NCBI RefSeq assembly: GCF_000699445.3
Contig: NC_067202.1
Coordinates: 13,359,924 to 13,423,923, forward strand
DNA length: 64,000 nucleotides
Reading direction: 5' to 3'
Origin: Schistosoma haematobium
Taxonomy: Eukaryota; Platyhelminthes; Trematoda; Strigeidida; Schistosomatidae
Part shown: positions 11,968-22,500 of the stretch, in pieces
How the letters are laid out: each line of letters begins with the position of its first letter
Position numbering within the stretch: the stretch's first letter is position 1
Position numbers and translations under genes: made by a program
Notes under the pieces: model-generated
What the model was told of the DNA's origin: nothing
What the model saw: only the letters and a program-made list of their open reading frames with translations
Databases searched by the model: none

Positions 11968-12015
11968 CATCGGAAATACCGTCTCACACTTCTGAGCAAA
12001 TCGCAGTCGATTCAG
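11968..12015 (+). CDS. Exon-like 48-nt segment, left arm copy 2
   Basis: This is identical to the copy at 10577-10624, including the acceptor ATACAG and the donor CAG|GTGAGT. The interval between the two copies is 1391 bp, so splicing them together would remove an intron of about 1.34 kb and keep the frame. Confidence 0.45.
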
Positions 12016-13189
12016 GTGAGTATTGATTACGGAAACACGATGAATTTCACAAATGATAAAGATGTTGATCCGTTGTGACATGCCTCCATGTTCAAGCTCA
12101 TTCCCATGAAACCAGAATGGCAAGTGAAACCTACCTCAAACTACGTAAACACTTTCAGTACAACGAACTCATCTATTTTCATAGAACAACTTCATTGCCA
12201 ACATCAATCAGTCAATCAAGCAATCAGTCAATAAATCAATCAATCAATCACACAGATATTTCACTGACACAACTCCATTCACATTTCACCAACATTCATT
12301 CAGTGTTCTCTTGAAACATTGACATCGACATCACTGCAGTCAGATCACAGTGTCACTGTCTTTTGCATTTTCAAATCGTTCATCTGACTGATTTTCGAAT
12401 ACTGCGTTGTTTGCAAGTGCAACTGGATAATGTATGGTTGGTTGAGTACATTCGAATTATGGTATTCAAATTATGTTATTAAGTAATACAGTGTTTAAAA
12501 TCAGTTGTTGTAAATCAACATGCTTCATTGAGATTGGAAGGAAACTCGTGATATCCACCTCAATCAAGTATTATGTTGAAATTTTCGTCCACTATTTCGA
12601 CTATTCAAGTTTTATTCGGAGACAAATATCTATAAATATGCCGGTGTTTTTTTTTCGTTTTCATAATTTTAACAATGTATTTTTTGTTGGCTCATGTTAT
12701 GCAAATTACCATAATATTGAAGACACAATGGGTAACTGTCCAGATTATTGATTCTAAATTATTCAGATATTTCAATTTCACTAGTTATCATTTGATCGTT
12801 CCAACTTAGTCACTGCTTACAAGACAAATGTGAGATAGATTACTGATAATGCGGTCCCACTTGTGTGCACGCAAACTATTTGAATCGTCACGCCTTTTCA
12901 GTTAGAAGACAGAAAACATTATGTGAATTGGGTTAACCGTTCTCCATTTTGTAACACGTTAAAATGTATCCATCCAAGTGAGCCATAATTCTAGCCCACT
13001 TTTTAGTCAAGGCCGTCTTAATCTTCCCCACATAGTCCAACTTATGCATCTAAGGTAGTTAGGTTCAGCCTCTGTGCTTACATTATTTCACGACCGGATC
13101 CCGATTTAGATTTCATGAATATTATAAACCCCCTCGCTCTCCTGATACGAATAAATGTCTATCATAATTCTTTTGACAGTAAGTGTTTC

Positions 13190-13330
13190 GGCACCTATGA
13201 CGCGTCACTACGCCCCGACTCTCTCTGGGGCTACCGCCGGTCTCAAGCCTGGATAAAGAAGTAGGGTTGGGCATGGGGTTAGCGACTTCATCTCGTAGAA
13301 TATTATCGCTCTAAAAACGCTACCTCGAAA
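13190..13330 (+). mobile_element. Short GC-rich transposon-like remnant
   Basis: The stretch from GCACCTATGACGCGTCACTA to the GTTAGCGACTTCATCTCG region is far richer in G and C than the DNA around it. It reads in one frame as a string ending GLATSSRR. Wording of this sort (GGGTTGGGCATGGGGTTAGC) is, to my recollection, common in dispersed schistosome retroelement sequence, but I cannot confirm this here. No ends or target duplications are visible. Confidence 0.35.
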
Positions 13331-14669
13331 TAATACTTCAAGCTATAGAAACTGATGTCTTTATTTTGAATATTTATGTTGCCTTATCGTGTAAATCGAG
13401 TTCCTTTGGAAGTCACGAATCTGAATCTTCCTTCCGACAACCAGGGCACTCATAATTCAGGCACATGTAATGTTCGTAAAATGTGAGAAACCAGGAGAGT
13501 CATCCAAATTTCAGTAGTATTATTTTCCCTGCTATTATCTTCATCAACGAGGCTGAAGTCTTCGACCACACATTTTACTCACACAATTTATTTCATTACT
13601 TTTATGTCGAATATAACTTCGTACTCAACACCAAATCATTCGGATCATTATCACACACACCTATTCTTATTTACTGGGAACACTTGTACGTAGATATGCC
13701 GTAACAGATATAATATTCAGTAATTTAAACATATGGCATTGTCTTATTCACTACCATGCCTTATTCTGCCATTTGCTGAATAACATGAAAGTAATAAATC
13801 TATAATTATGGAGCTCAAATACAAAATTACTGAAAACAATTGTTTATTCGTCAATCCTTTATTTCTCCTTATTTTTTCATATGAATTAATTACACCATTT
13901 GTTTCAGAAAATGTATGAACCAAGATCTGATATAGATGACAAAATTTATTACTTCATGTTTACAAATATGATCTTAATAGTTTGATAAAAGTACAGAAAA
14001 TTCAAACAGAAAAAGCACACAAAATTATTGTAATTTCAACACTTCAATAAGAAAGAACAAAGCTATGCCGACCACAAAAGTTATCAGAACCAAAAATTGG
14101 TGCAAGCATATCTAGCAGAGAAAAGAAAGCAATAAGTAAAAATTAACACTCGTTTACTGATGTGAAAATGAATGAAACTATCCGCTACAAATTATAAAGG
14201 CAGAAATAATAAAACTGCATCAAAAAAATATACATATAATACAACCGTGTGATCCCTAATACAAGCGGCCTCTTCCGAAAAGTTATAACCTACTGAATTC
14301 CGAATGACAAACCAAGCCTGAATATGATTCTGACGAAATTTGGTCAGAACAATCTGGGTAAAAACGAGCTGAAAATCTGTAAGTGTAAAGTAAGAGTAGA
14401 ATTGTTTTTAGGATAAGTATGCACATGAAATGCAATATATCACGTGAGACGGCAGGTAGTCCGCATAGTCGGAAGGGGTAATTTTTAGAGATGCTTTCTT
14501 TTGATATATATTCAACTTTGTTTAAATTATATCTTTGTTCGTAATCTTGAAAGAACTTGATTTGTATTGTGTAGATATACTCATAATTATTTTTATCATC
14601 TGAACTTACCTAGTATACATCATAATATCATATCAACTATTCACGCAAAGTTTGTTTCGATAAAGATAA

Positions 14670-14910
14670 TTAACAATTTTGTATGTCCCATTGTATGTGC
14701 AATCGTCGCTCAATATAAAGACTAGAAAAATCAGCAAAACTTTCAATTTTCTGGCAAACTGAATGTAACATGTTGCGTATACAAATACATTCACACAAAA
14801 TATTAAAAAACATATACATACAAATTAATGGTGACATGAATAAATGAAACCCAGTGAATAGCACACTCACAGATGGGATCGACATTTTCAAATAGTGATG
14901 AATTCAGCAT
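14670..14910 (-). CDS. Candidate hydrophobic exon in the spacer
   Basis: On the minus strand an acceptor-like ATCTTTCATTTGCAG ends near 14912. Downstream, a 73-codon open frame from 14891 begins MKMSIPSVSVLFTGFHLF and includes a long hydrophobic stretch (FMSPLICMYMFFNILCECI), compatible with a membrane segment or signal anchor. The frame is not open all the way back to the acceptor, so the start or border is uncertain. No family recognised, and AT-rich DNA often yields hydrophobic frames by chance. Confidence 0.18.
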
Positions 14911-15218
14911 ATTCTACACTGCAAATGAAAGATGAAAAACATACATGTTAAGATGAATTTTGAATCGAAAACTTATACAAAATGGATACTTTTTAGTTGC
15001 TTTTTTAAGAAAAGTCAAGTTTATGACCTCACATTTCATGATTTTATAATGAAACAAACATTTAGAATAATGATACTCCATACACATCAATGTTCAATGC
15101 AGAAAATGTGGTTTCATCAAGACTGTTAAGAGAAAAATACTTCAATAGTTGCTTCAGAAACATGAGCAAAGCTAATAGTCAACCAAACAAAAAAACATAA
15201 CTAACAAACAAGTGGAAA

Positions 15219-15470
15219 TCAATTCACAAGCAGAAAGTTGTTTTCAAAAAAATAGATAATATAACGAAAAAACTTAAAGTGTGAAAAATGAAAAGCAAAT
15301 GGAAAAGGAGAAATCGCATTAAACTCCATAACGCCAATTAGGCCAAACAAATTGAAGAGAGCACAAATATCCATAAAAGAATGAAAAATTCCTCTAGCTT
15401 CCAGCAATAAATACACACAAGTAATCCCAAATATTACACCAGAAAAGACGGATGAATGAGTGTACGAAAG
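15219..15470 (-). CDS. Candidate hydrophobic coding segment, partly homologous to the repeat unit
   Basis: The minus strand reads GVIFGITCVYLLLEARGIFH, then a second hydrophobic run (ALFNLFGLIGVMEF), ending at a stop near 15219. The part around LLLEARG..HSFMD aligns with the repeat unit reading LMLETRG..HSHMD. Over about 85 nt the two DNAs align with only one single-base gap. The spacer copy is more protein-like (two predicted membrane segments), while the repeat version is frameshifted relative to it. It could be the surviving exon of a gene from which part of the unit was derived, or just an older decayed copy. No exon borders are clear. Confidence 0.25.
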   Translation of the reverse strand, partial: LSYTHSSVFSGVIFGITCVYLLLEARGIFHSFMDICALFNLFGLIGVMEFNAISPFPFAFHFSHFKFFRYIIYFFENNFLLVN

Positions 15471-15530
15471 AAAAGCTGGATGGATGAAGGGACGAATAGG
15501 TGGATAGATGGATGGATGGATGGATGAATA
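15320..15530 (-). repeat. Diverged partial repeat unit at the edge of the right arm
   Basis: Reading left to right, the words TTGAAG, ATATCCATA, AGAATGA, ATTCCTCT, TTCCAGCA, CAAGTAAT and a GGAT tract occur in the same order and spacing as in the normal units, but with many substitutions (I judge roughly 70% identity by eye). At 15531 (TATAAGTGCCTATGTGCATG) the sequence becomes essentially identical to the array. Decay at the edge and uniformity inside is the usual pattern for a homogenising tandem array. Confidence 0.7.
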
Positions 15531-16109
15531 TATAAGTGCCTATGTGCATGTGCATATTGAATCAATATGAGATTCGGGAAGGAAGAGCTGTAGTGGACTG
15601 CTGATGCAACTGAAGTAAGTGAAGTGGCTTTCTCATTGCCAGTTACAGTTCGTCAACTCAGTGTTCACGTTCATGCATCAAGTGATTTGGTAAATAAGAA
15701 TGACTGACATGACAGAATTATAATTTGTAGCAATATAATTGGTGGATGAAATACGCAACCACACTCTGTAACTCGAAATGGTCGTGCATGAATGACGGTG
15801 TGACGATACGACTGACAGACACAAGTGTTTTATTCGTGGCGAGTCATGGAACAATGTCTGAGGACGGGAGATGCACTCCTTCACCATCAAGTGTACACAT
15901 CAATGAAACAACCTCAACCAACCATACATTATCCAGTTGCACTTGCAAACAACGCAGTATTCGAAAATCAGTCAGATGAACGATTTGAAAATGCAAAAGA
16001 CAGTGACACTGTGATCTGACTGCAGTGATGTCGATGTCAATGTTTCAAGAGAACACTGAATGAATGTTGGTGAAATGTGAATGGAGTTGTGTCAGTGAAA
16101 TATCTGTGT

Positions 16110-16157
16110 GATTGATTGATTGATTTATTGATTGATTGCTTGATTGACTGATTGATG
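16110..16157. repeat. TGAT/GATT simple-repeat tract inside the unit (representative)
   Basis: A run of ATTG/TGAT tetranucleotides lies in every unit. Variants distinguish units: TTGATTGATTGC, TTGATAGATTGC, TTGACTGATTGC (near 31463 and 42696) and a 3-base-shorter form TTGATGATTGC (near 34247 and 39843). These serve as markers of unit kinship. Confidence 0.85.
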
Positions 16158-16343
16158 TTGGCAATGAAGTTGTTCTATGAAAATAGATGAGTTCGTTGTA
16201 CTGAAAGTGTTTACGTAGTTTGAGGTAGGTTTCACTTGCCATTCTGGTTTCATGGGAATGAGCTTGAACATGGAGGCATGTCACAACGGATCAACATCTT
16301 TATCATTTGTGAAATTCATCGTGTTTCCGTAATCAATACTCAC

Positions 16344-16391
16344 CTGAATCGACTGCGATTTGCTCAGAAGTGTGAGACGGTATTTCCGATG
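16344..16391 (-). CDS. Exon-like 48-nt segment, first of 34 in the right arm
   Basis: This has the same structure as the left-arm copies but on the minus strand: acceptor TTCTGTTATACAG, 48 nt open in phase 1-1, donor CAG|GTGAGTATT. Further copies (48 nt each) begin on the plus-strand coordinate at 17734, 19124, 20520, 21916, 23309, 24702, 26095, 27491, 28878, 30268, 31679, 33069, 34461, 35854, 37244, 38637, 40057, 41484, 42912, 44333, 45765, 47191, 48617, 50043, 51470, 52896, 54287, 55747, 57207, 58672, 60096, 61545 and 62939. All keep both splice-like borders. No first exon with a signal peptide and no terminal exon was identified, so a complete gene cannot be drawn. Confidence 0.45.
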
Positions 16392-19123
16392 CTGTATAAC
16401 AGAAATAAATTGAAGAAGATGTGGTGAGGAAGGAGGTGAGTAAATGCCGTGAATATGCTAGTTTTGTGAATGAGTTGATTCGTTCACTCATCATGTGTAC
16501 AAAATTAGTATTGAGGTTAGTTAGTTGAAGTCAGTGCAACATAGTGAATCAGTTGGAAATTGCACGTCACTCCTAACGAATGACCATTACTAAGAGGTAT
16601 GGAGGACACGAGTCTCCGAGTGTTTTGACCATGTTCAGTGTAGCGATAATCGTGTGAAGCGGTTTCCGGTTGATGTTGTTGTTGTTTATGATGATATTGT
16701 TGTTGTTGTTGTTGTTGAATCAGTGCTATTTCCAGTATTGTCTGTCATCTGACGACACTGGCATGATATTGGTTTTCGCCAAACGGGCTTTTCACCTTGA
16801 AGTGACTAATGTTATCCATATGAGAATGATGCATTCCTCTGGTTTCCAGCATTAAACACTGGTCAAGTAATTGCAAATACTCCACCACTGTGGGTGGATG
16901 GATGGATGTTTGGATGGAAACATAAGTGCCTATGTGCATGTGCATATTGAATCAATGTGAGATTCGGGAAGGAAGAGCTGTAGTGGACTGCTGATGCAAC
17001 TGAAGTAAGTGAAGTGGCTTTCTCATTGCCAGTTACAGTTCGTCAACTCAGTGTTCACGTTCATGCATCAAGTGATTTGGTAAATAAGAATGACTGACAT
17101 GACAGAATTATAATTTGTAGCAATATAATTGGTGGATGAAATACGCAACCACACTCTGTAACTCGAAATGGTCGTGCATGAATGACGGTGTGACGATACG
17201 ACTGACAGACACAAGTGTTTTATTCGTGGCGAGTCATGGAACAATGTCTGAGGACGGGAGATGCACTCCTTCACCATCAAGTGTACACATCAATGAAACA
17301 ACCTCAACCAACCATACATTATCCAGTTGCACTTGCAAACAACGCAGTATTCGAAAATCAGTCAGATGAACGATTTGAAAATGCAAAAGACAGTGACACT
17401 GTGATCTGACTGCAGTGATGTCGATGTCAATGTTTCAAGAGAACACTGAATGAATGTTGGTGAAATGTGAATGGAGTTGTGTCAGTGAAATATCTGTGTG
17501 ATTGATTGATTGATTTATTGATAGATTGCTTGATTGACTGATTGATGTTGGCAATGAAGTTGTTCTATGAAAATAGATGAGTTCGTTGTACTGAAAGTGT
17601 TTACGTAGTTTGAGGTAGGTTTCACTTGCCATTCTGGTTTCATGGGAATGAGCTTGAACATGGAGGCATGTCACAACGGATCAACATCTTTATCATTTGT
17701 GAAATTCATCGTGTTTCCGTAATCAATACTCACCTGAATCGACTGCGATTTGCTCAGAAGTGTGAGACGGTATTTCCGATGCTGTATAACAGAAATAAAT
17801 TGAAGAAGATGTGGTGAGGAAGGAGGTGAGTAAATGCCGTGAATATGCTAGTTTTGTGAATGAGTTGATTCGTTCACTCATCATGTGTACAAAATTAGTA
17901 TTGAGGTTAGTTAGTTGAAGTCAGTGCAACATAGTGAATCAGTTGGAAATTGCACGTCACTCCTAACGAATGACCATTACTAAGAGGTATGGAGGACACG
18001 AGTCTCCGAGTGTTTTGACCATGTTCAGTGTAGCGATAATCGTGTGAAGCGGTTTCCGGTTGATGTTGTTGTTGTTTATGATGATATTGTTGTTGTTGTT
18101 GTTGTTGAATCAGTGATATTTCCAGTATTGTCTGTCATCTGACGACACTGGCATGATATTGGTTTTCGCCAAACGGGCTTTTCACCTTGAAGTGACTAAT
18201 GTTATCCATATGAGAATGATGCATTCCTCTGGTTTCCAGCATTAAACACTGGTCAAGTAATTGCAAATACTCCACCACTGTGGGTGGATGGATGGATGTT
18301 TGGATGGAAACATAAGTGCCTATGTGCATGTGCATATTGAATCAATGTGAGATTCGGGAAGGAAGAGCTGTAGTGGACTGCTGATGTAACTGAAGTAAGT
18401 GAAGTGGCTTTCTCATTGCCAGTTACAGTTCGTCAACTCAGTGTTCACGTTCATGCATCAAGTGATTTGGTAAATAAGAATGACTGACATGACAGAATTA
18501 TAATTTGTAGCAATATAATTGGTGGATGAAATACGCAACCACACTCTGTAACTCGAAATGGTCGTGCATGAATGACGGTGTGACGATACGACTGACAGAC
18601 ACAAGTGTTTTATTCGTGGCGAGTCATGGAACAATGTCTGAGGACGGGAGATGCACTCCTTCACCATCAAGTGTACACATCAATGAAACAACCTCAACCA
18701 ACCATACATTATCCAGTTGCACTTGCAAACAACGCAGTATTCGAAAATCAGTCAGATGAACGATTTGAAAATGCAAAAGACAGTGACACTGTGATCTGAC
18801 TGCAGTGATGTCGATGTCAATGTTTCAAGAGAACACTGAATGAATGTTGGTGAAATGTGAATGGAGTTGTGTCAGTGAAATATCTGTGTGATTGATTGAT
18901 TGATTTATTGATTGATTGCTTGATTGACTGATTGATGTTGGCAATGAAGTTGTTCTATGAAAATAGATGAGTTCGTTGTACTGAAAGTGTTTACGTAGTT
19001 TGAGGTAGGTTTCACTTGCCATTCTGGTTTCATGGGAATGAGCTTGAACATGGAGGCATGTCACAACGGATCAACATCTTTATCATTTGTGAAATTCATC
19101 GTGTTTCCGTAATCAATACTCAC

Positions 19124-19171
19124 CTGAATCGACTGCGATTTGCTCAGAAGTGTGAGACGTTATTTCTGATG
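19124..19171 (-). CDS. Variant exon-like segment (unit 3)
   Basis: In the SEIPSHTSEQ frame this copy has a silent change in the first serine codon (TCG to TCA) and proline to threonine at residue 4 (CCG to ACG). Copies at 21916, 23309 and 24702 carry the same Pro-to-Thr change plus a silent CAA to CAG in the glutamine codon. In the phase 0 reading the C-to-A change makes a TAA stop, so only the 1-1 frame stays open in all 36 copies. Confidence 0.4.
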
Positions 19172-19451
19172 CTGTATAACAGAAATAAATTGAAGAAGAT
19201 GTGGTGAGGAAGGAGGTGAGTAAATGCCGTGAATATGCTAGTTTTGTGAATGAGTTGATTCGTTCACTCATCATGTGTACAAAATTAGTATTGAGGTTAG
19301 TTAGTTGAAGTCAGTGCAACATAGTGAATCAGTTGGAAATTGCACGTCACTCCTAACGAATGACCATTACTAAGAGGTATGGAGGACACGAGTCTCCGAG
19401 TGTTTTGACCATGTTCAGTGTAGCGATAATCGTGTGAAGCGGTTTCCGGTT

Positions 19452-19504
19452 GATGTTGTTGTTGTTTATGATGATATTGTTGTTGTTGTTGTTGTTGTTG
19501 TTGA
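19452..19504. repeat. TTG/GTT microsatellite inside the unit (representative)
   Basis: Each unit has a GTT run, a short TTTATGATGATA-like interruption and a second, length-variable GTT run; this copy has one of the longer runs. Interruptions differ by region: TTTATGATGATA in most units, TTTTTGATGATG in units 22-24 and 26 and similar forms in 20 and 27, CTTATGGTGATA near 57547 and 60435. Changes in this tract explain most of the 3-bp steps in unit length. Confidence 0.85.
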
Positions 19505-22500
19505 ATCAGTGCTATTTCCAGTATTGTCTGTCATCTGACGACACTGGCATGATATTGGTTTTCGCCAAACGGGCTTTTCACCTTGAAGTGACTAATGTTA
19601 TCCATATGAGAATGATTCATTCCTCTGGTTTCCAGCATTAAACACTGGTCAAGTAATTGCAAATACTCCACCACTGTGGGTGGATGGATGGATGTTTGGA
19701 TGGAAACATAAGTGCCTATGTGCATGTGTATATTGAATCAATGTGAGATTCGGGAAGGAAGAGCTGTAGTGGACTGCTGATCCAACTGAAGTAAGTGAAG
19801 TGGCTTTCTCATTGCCAGTTACAGTTCGTCAACTCAGTGTTCACGTTCATGCATCAAGTGATTTGGTAAATAAGAATGACTGACATGACAGAATTATAAT
19901 TTGTAGCAATATAATTGGTGGATGAAATACGCAACCACACTCTGTAACTCGAAATGGTCGTGCATGAATGACGGTGTGACGATACGACTGACAGACACAA
20001 GTGTTTTATTCGTGGCGAGTCATGGAACAATGTCTGAGGACGGGAGATGCACTCCTTCACCATCAAGTGTACACATCAATGAAACAACCTCAACCAACCA
20101 TACATTATCCAGTTGCACTTGCAAACAACGCAGTATTCGAAAATCAGTCAGATGAACGATTTGAAAATGCAAAAGACAGTGACACTGTGATCTGACTGCA
20201 GTGATGTCGATGTCAATGTTTCAAGAGAACACTGAATGAATGTTGGTGAAATGTGAATGGAGTTGTGTCAGTGAAATATCTGTGTGATTGATTGATTGAT
20301 TTATTGATAGATTGCTTGATTGACTGATTGATGTTGGCAATGAAGTTGTTCTATGAAAATAGATGAGTTCGTTGTACTGAAAGTGTTTACGTAGTTTGAG
20401 GTAGGTTTCACTTGCCATTCTGGTTTCATGGGAATGAGCTTGAACATGGAGGCATGTCACAACGGATCAACATCTTTATCATTTGTGAAATTCATCGTGT
20501 TTCCGTAATCAATACTCACCTGAATCGACTGCGATTTGCTCAGAAGTGTGAGACGGTATTTCCGATGCTGTATAACAGAAATAAATTGAAGAAGATGTGG
20601 TGAGGAAGGAGGTGAGTAAATGCCGTGAATATGCTAGTTTTGTGAATGAGTTGATTCGTTCACTCATCATGTGTACAAAATTAGTATTGAGGTTAGTTAG
20701 TTGAAGTCAGTGCAACATAGTGAATCAGTTGGAAATTGCACGTCACTCCTAACGAATGACCATTACTAAGAGGTATGGAGGACACGAGTCTCCGAGTGTT
20801 TTGACCATGTTCAGTGTAGCGATAATCGTGTGAAGCGGTTTCCGGTTGATGTTGTTGTTGTTTATGATGATATTGTTGTTGTTGTTGTTGTTGTTGTTGA
20901 ATCAGTGATATTTCCAGTATTGTCTGTCATCTGACGACACTGGCATGATATTGGTTTTCGCCAAACGGGCTTTTCACCTTGAAGTGACTAATGTTATCCA
21001 TATGAGAATGATGCATTCCTCTGGTTTCCAGCATTAAACACTGGTCAAGTAATTGCAAATACTCCACCACTGTGGGTGGATGGATGGATGTTTGGATGGA
21101 AACATAAGTGCCTATGTGCATGTGTATATTGAATCAATGTGAGATTCGGGAAGGAAGAGCTGTAGTGGACTGCTGATGCAACTGAAGTAAGTGAAGTGGC
21201 TTTCTCATTGCCAGTTACAGTTCGTCAACTCAGTGTTCACGTTCATGCATCAAGTGATTTGGTAAATAAGAATGACTGACATGACAGAATTATAATTTGT
21301 AGCAATATAATTGGTGGATGAAATACGCAACCACACTCTGTAACTCGAAATGGTCGTGCATGAATGACGGTGTGACGATACGACTGACAGACACAAGTGT
21401 TTTATTCGTGGCGAGTCATGGAACAATGTCTGAGGACGGGAGATGCACTCCTTCACCATCAAGTGTACACATCAATGAAACAACCTCAACCAACCATACA
21501 TTATCCAGTTGCACTTGCAAACAACGCAGTATTCGAAAATCAGTCAGATGAACGATTTGAAAATGCAAAAGACAGTGACACTGTGATCTGACTGCAGTGA
21601 TGTCGATGTCAATGTTTCAAGAGAACACTGAATGAATGTTGGTGAAATGTGAATGGAGTTGTGTCAGTGAAATATCTGTGTGATTGATTGATTGATTTAT
21701 TGATAGATTGCTTGATTGACTGATTGATGTTGGCAATGAAGTTGTTCTATGAAAATAGATGAGTTCGTTGTACTGAAAGTGTTTACGTAGTTTGAGGTAG
21801 GTTTCACTTGCCATTCTGGTTTCATGGGAATGAGCTTGAACATGGAGGCATGTCACAACGGATCAACATCTTTATCATTTGTGAAATTCATCGTGTTTCC
21901 GTAATCAATACTCACCTGAATCGACTGCGATCTGCTCAGAAGTGTGAGACGTTATTTCCGATGCTGTATAACAGAAATAAATTGAAGAAGATGTGGTGAG
22001 GAAGGAGGTGAGTAAATGCCGTGAATATGCTAGTTTTGTGAATGAGTTGATTCGTTCACTCATCATGTGTACAAAATTAGTATTGAGGTTAGTTAGTTGA
22101 AGTCAGTGCAACATAGTGAATCAGTTGGAAATTGCACGTCACTCCTAACGAATGACCATTACTAAGAGGTATGGAGGACACGAGTCTCCGAGTGTTTTGA
22201 CCATGTTCAGTGTAGCGATAATCGTGTGAAGCGGTTTCCGGTTGATGTTGTTGTTGTTTATGATGATATTGTTGTTGTTGTTGTTGTTGTTGAATCAGTG
22301 CTATTTCCAGTATTGTCTGTCATCTGACTACACTGGCATGATATTGGTTTTCGCCAAACAGTCTTTTCACCTTGAAGTGACTAATGTTATCCATATGAGA
22401 ATGATGCATTCCTCTGGTTTCCAGCATTAAACACTGGTCAAGTAATTGCAAATACTCCACCACTGTGGGTGGATGGATGGATGTTTGGATGGAAACATAA

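Larger units (their letters stand above)
9752..12446 (+). repeat. Left arm of the 1.39-kb tandem repeat, two units
   Basis: Sequence from 9752 recurs at 11145 with a period of 1391-1393 bp. The second copy stops at 12446, about 90 bp short of a full unit. Both copies are the reverse complement of the large array from 15531. The left edge abuts the retrotransposon 5' end; the right edge (GGTTGGTTGAG, then unrelated TACATTCG) is sharp. Each copy carries the 48-nt exon-like segment in the plus orientation. Unit 2 differs from unit 1 in its CAA-rich tract (11640-11695), where it reads AGCACTGCATCC instead of ATCACTGATTC. Related wording occurs in the right arm only near 61920. Confidence 0.95.
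12447..15319. other. Spacer between the two inverted repeat arms
   Basis: About 2.9 kb of mostly AT-rich, non-satellite DNA separates the oppositely oriented arms. It contains a GC-rich transposon-like patch (13190-13330), a plus-strand 92-codon open frame at 12473-12751 with no recognisable features, and minus-strand hydrophobic frames at its right side. I see no tRNA, rRNA or clear complete gene. Because the arms are inverted, this is the loop of a very large potential hairpin. Confidence 0.7.

Noticed and set aside
12473..12751. 92-codon plus-strand open frame in the spacer
   Set aside because: It starts right at the array edge, is AT-rich, and shows no motif, exon border or similarity that would support a gene.
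16741..16770. Hammerhead ribozyme core (CTGACGA in each unit)
   Set aside because: Schistosome satellites can carry hammerheads, but here no paired stem followed by GAAA lies at the required distance.
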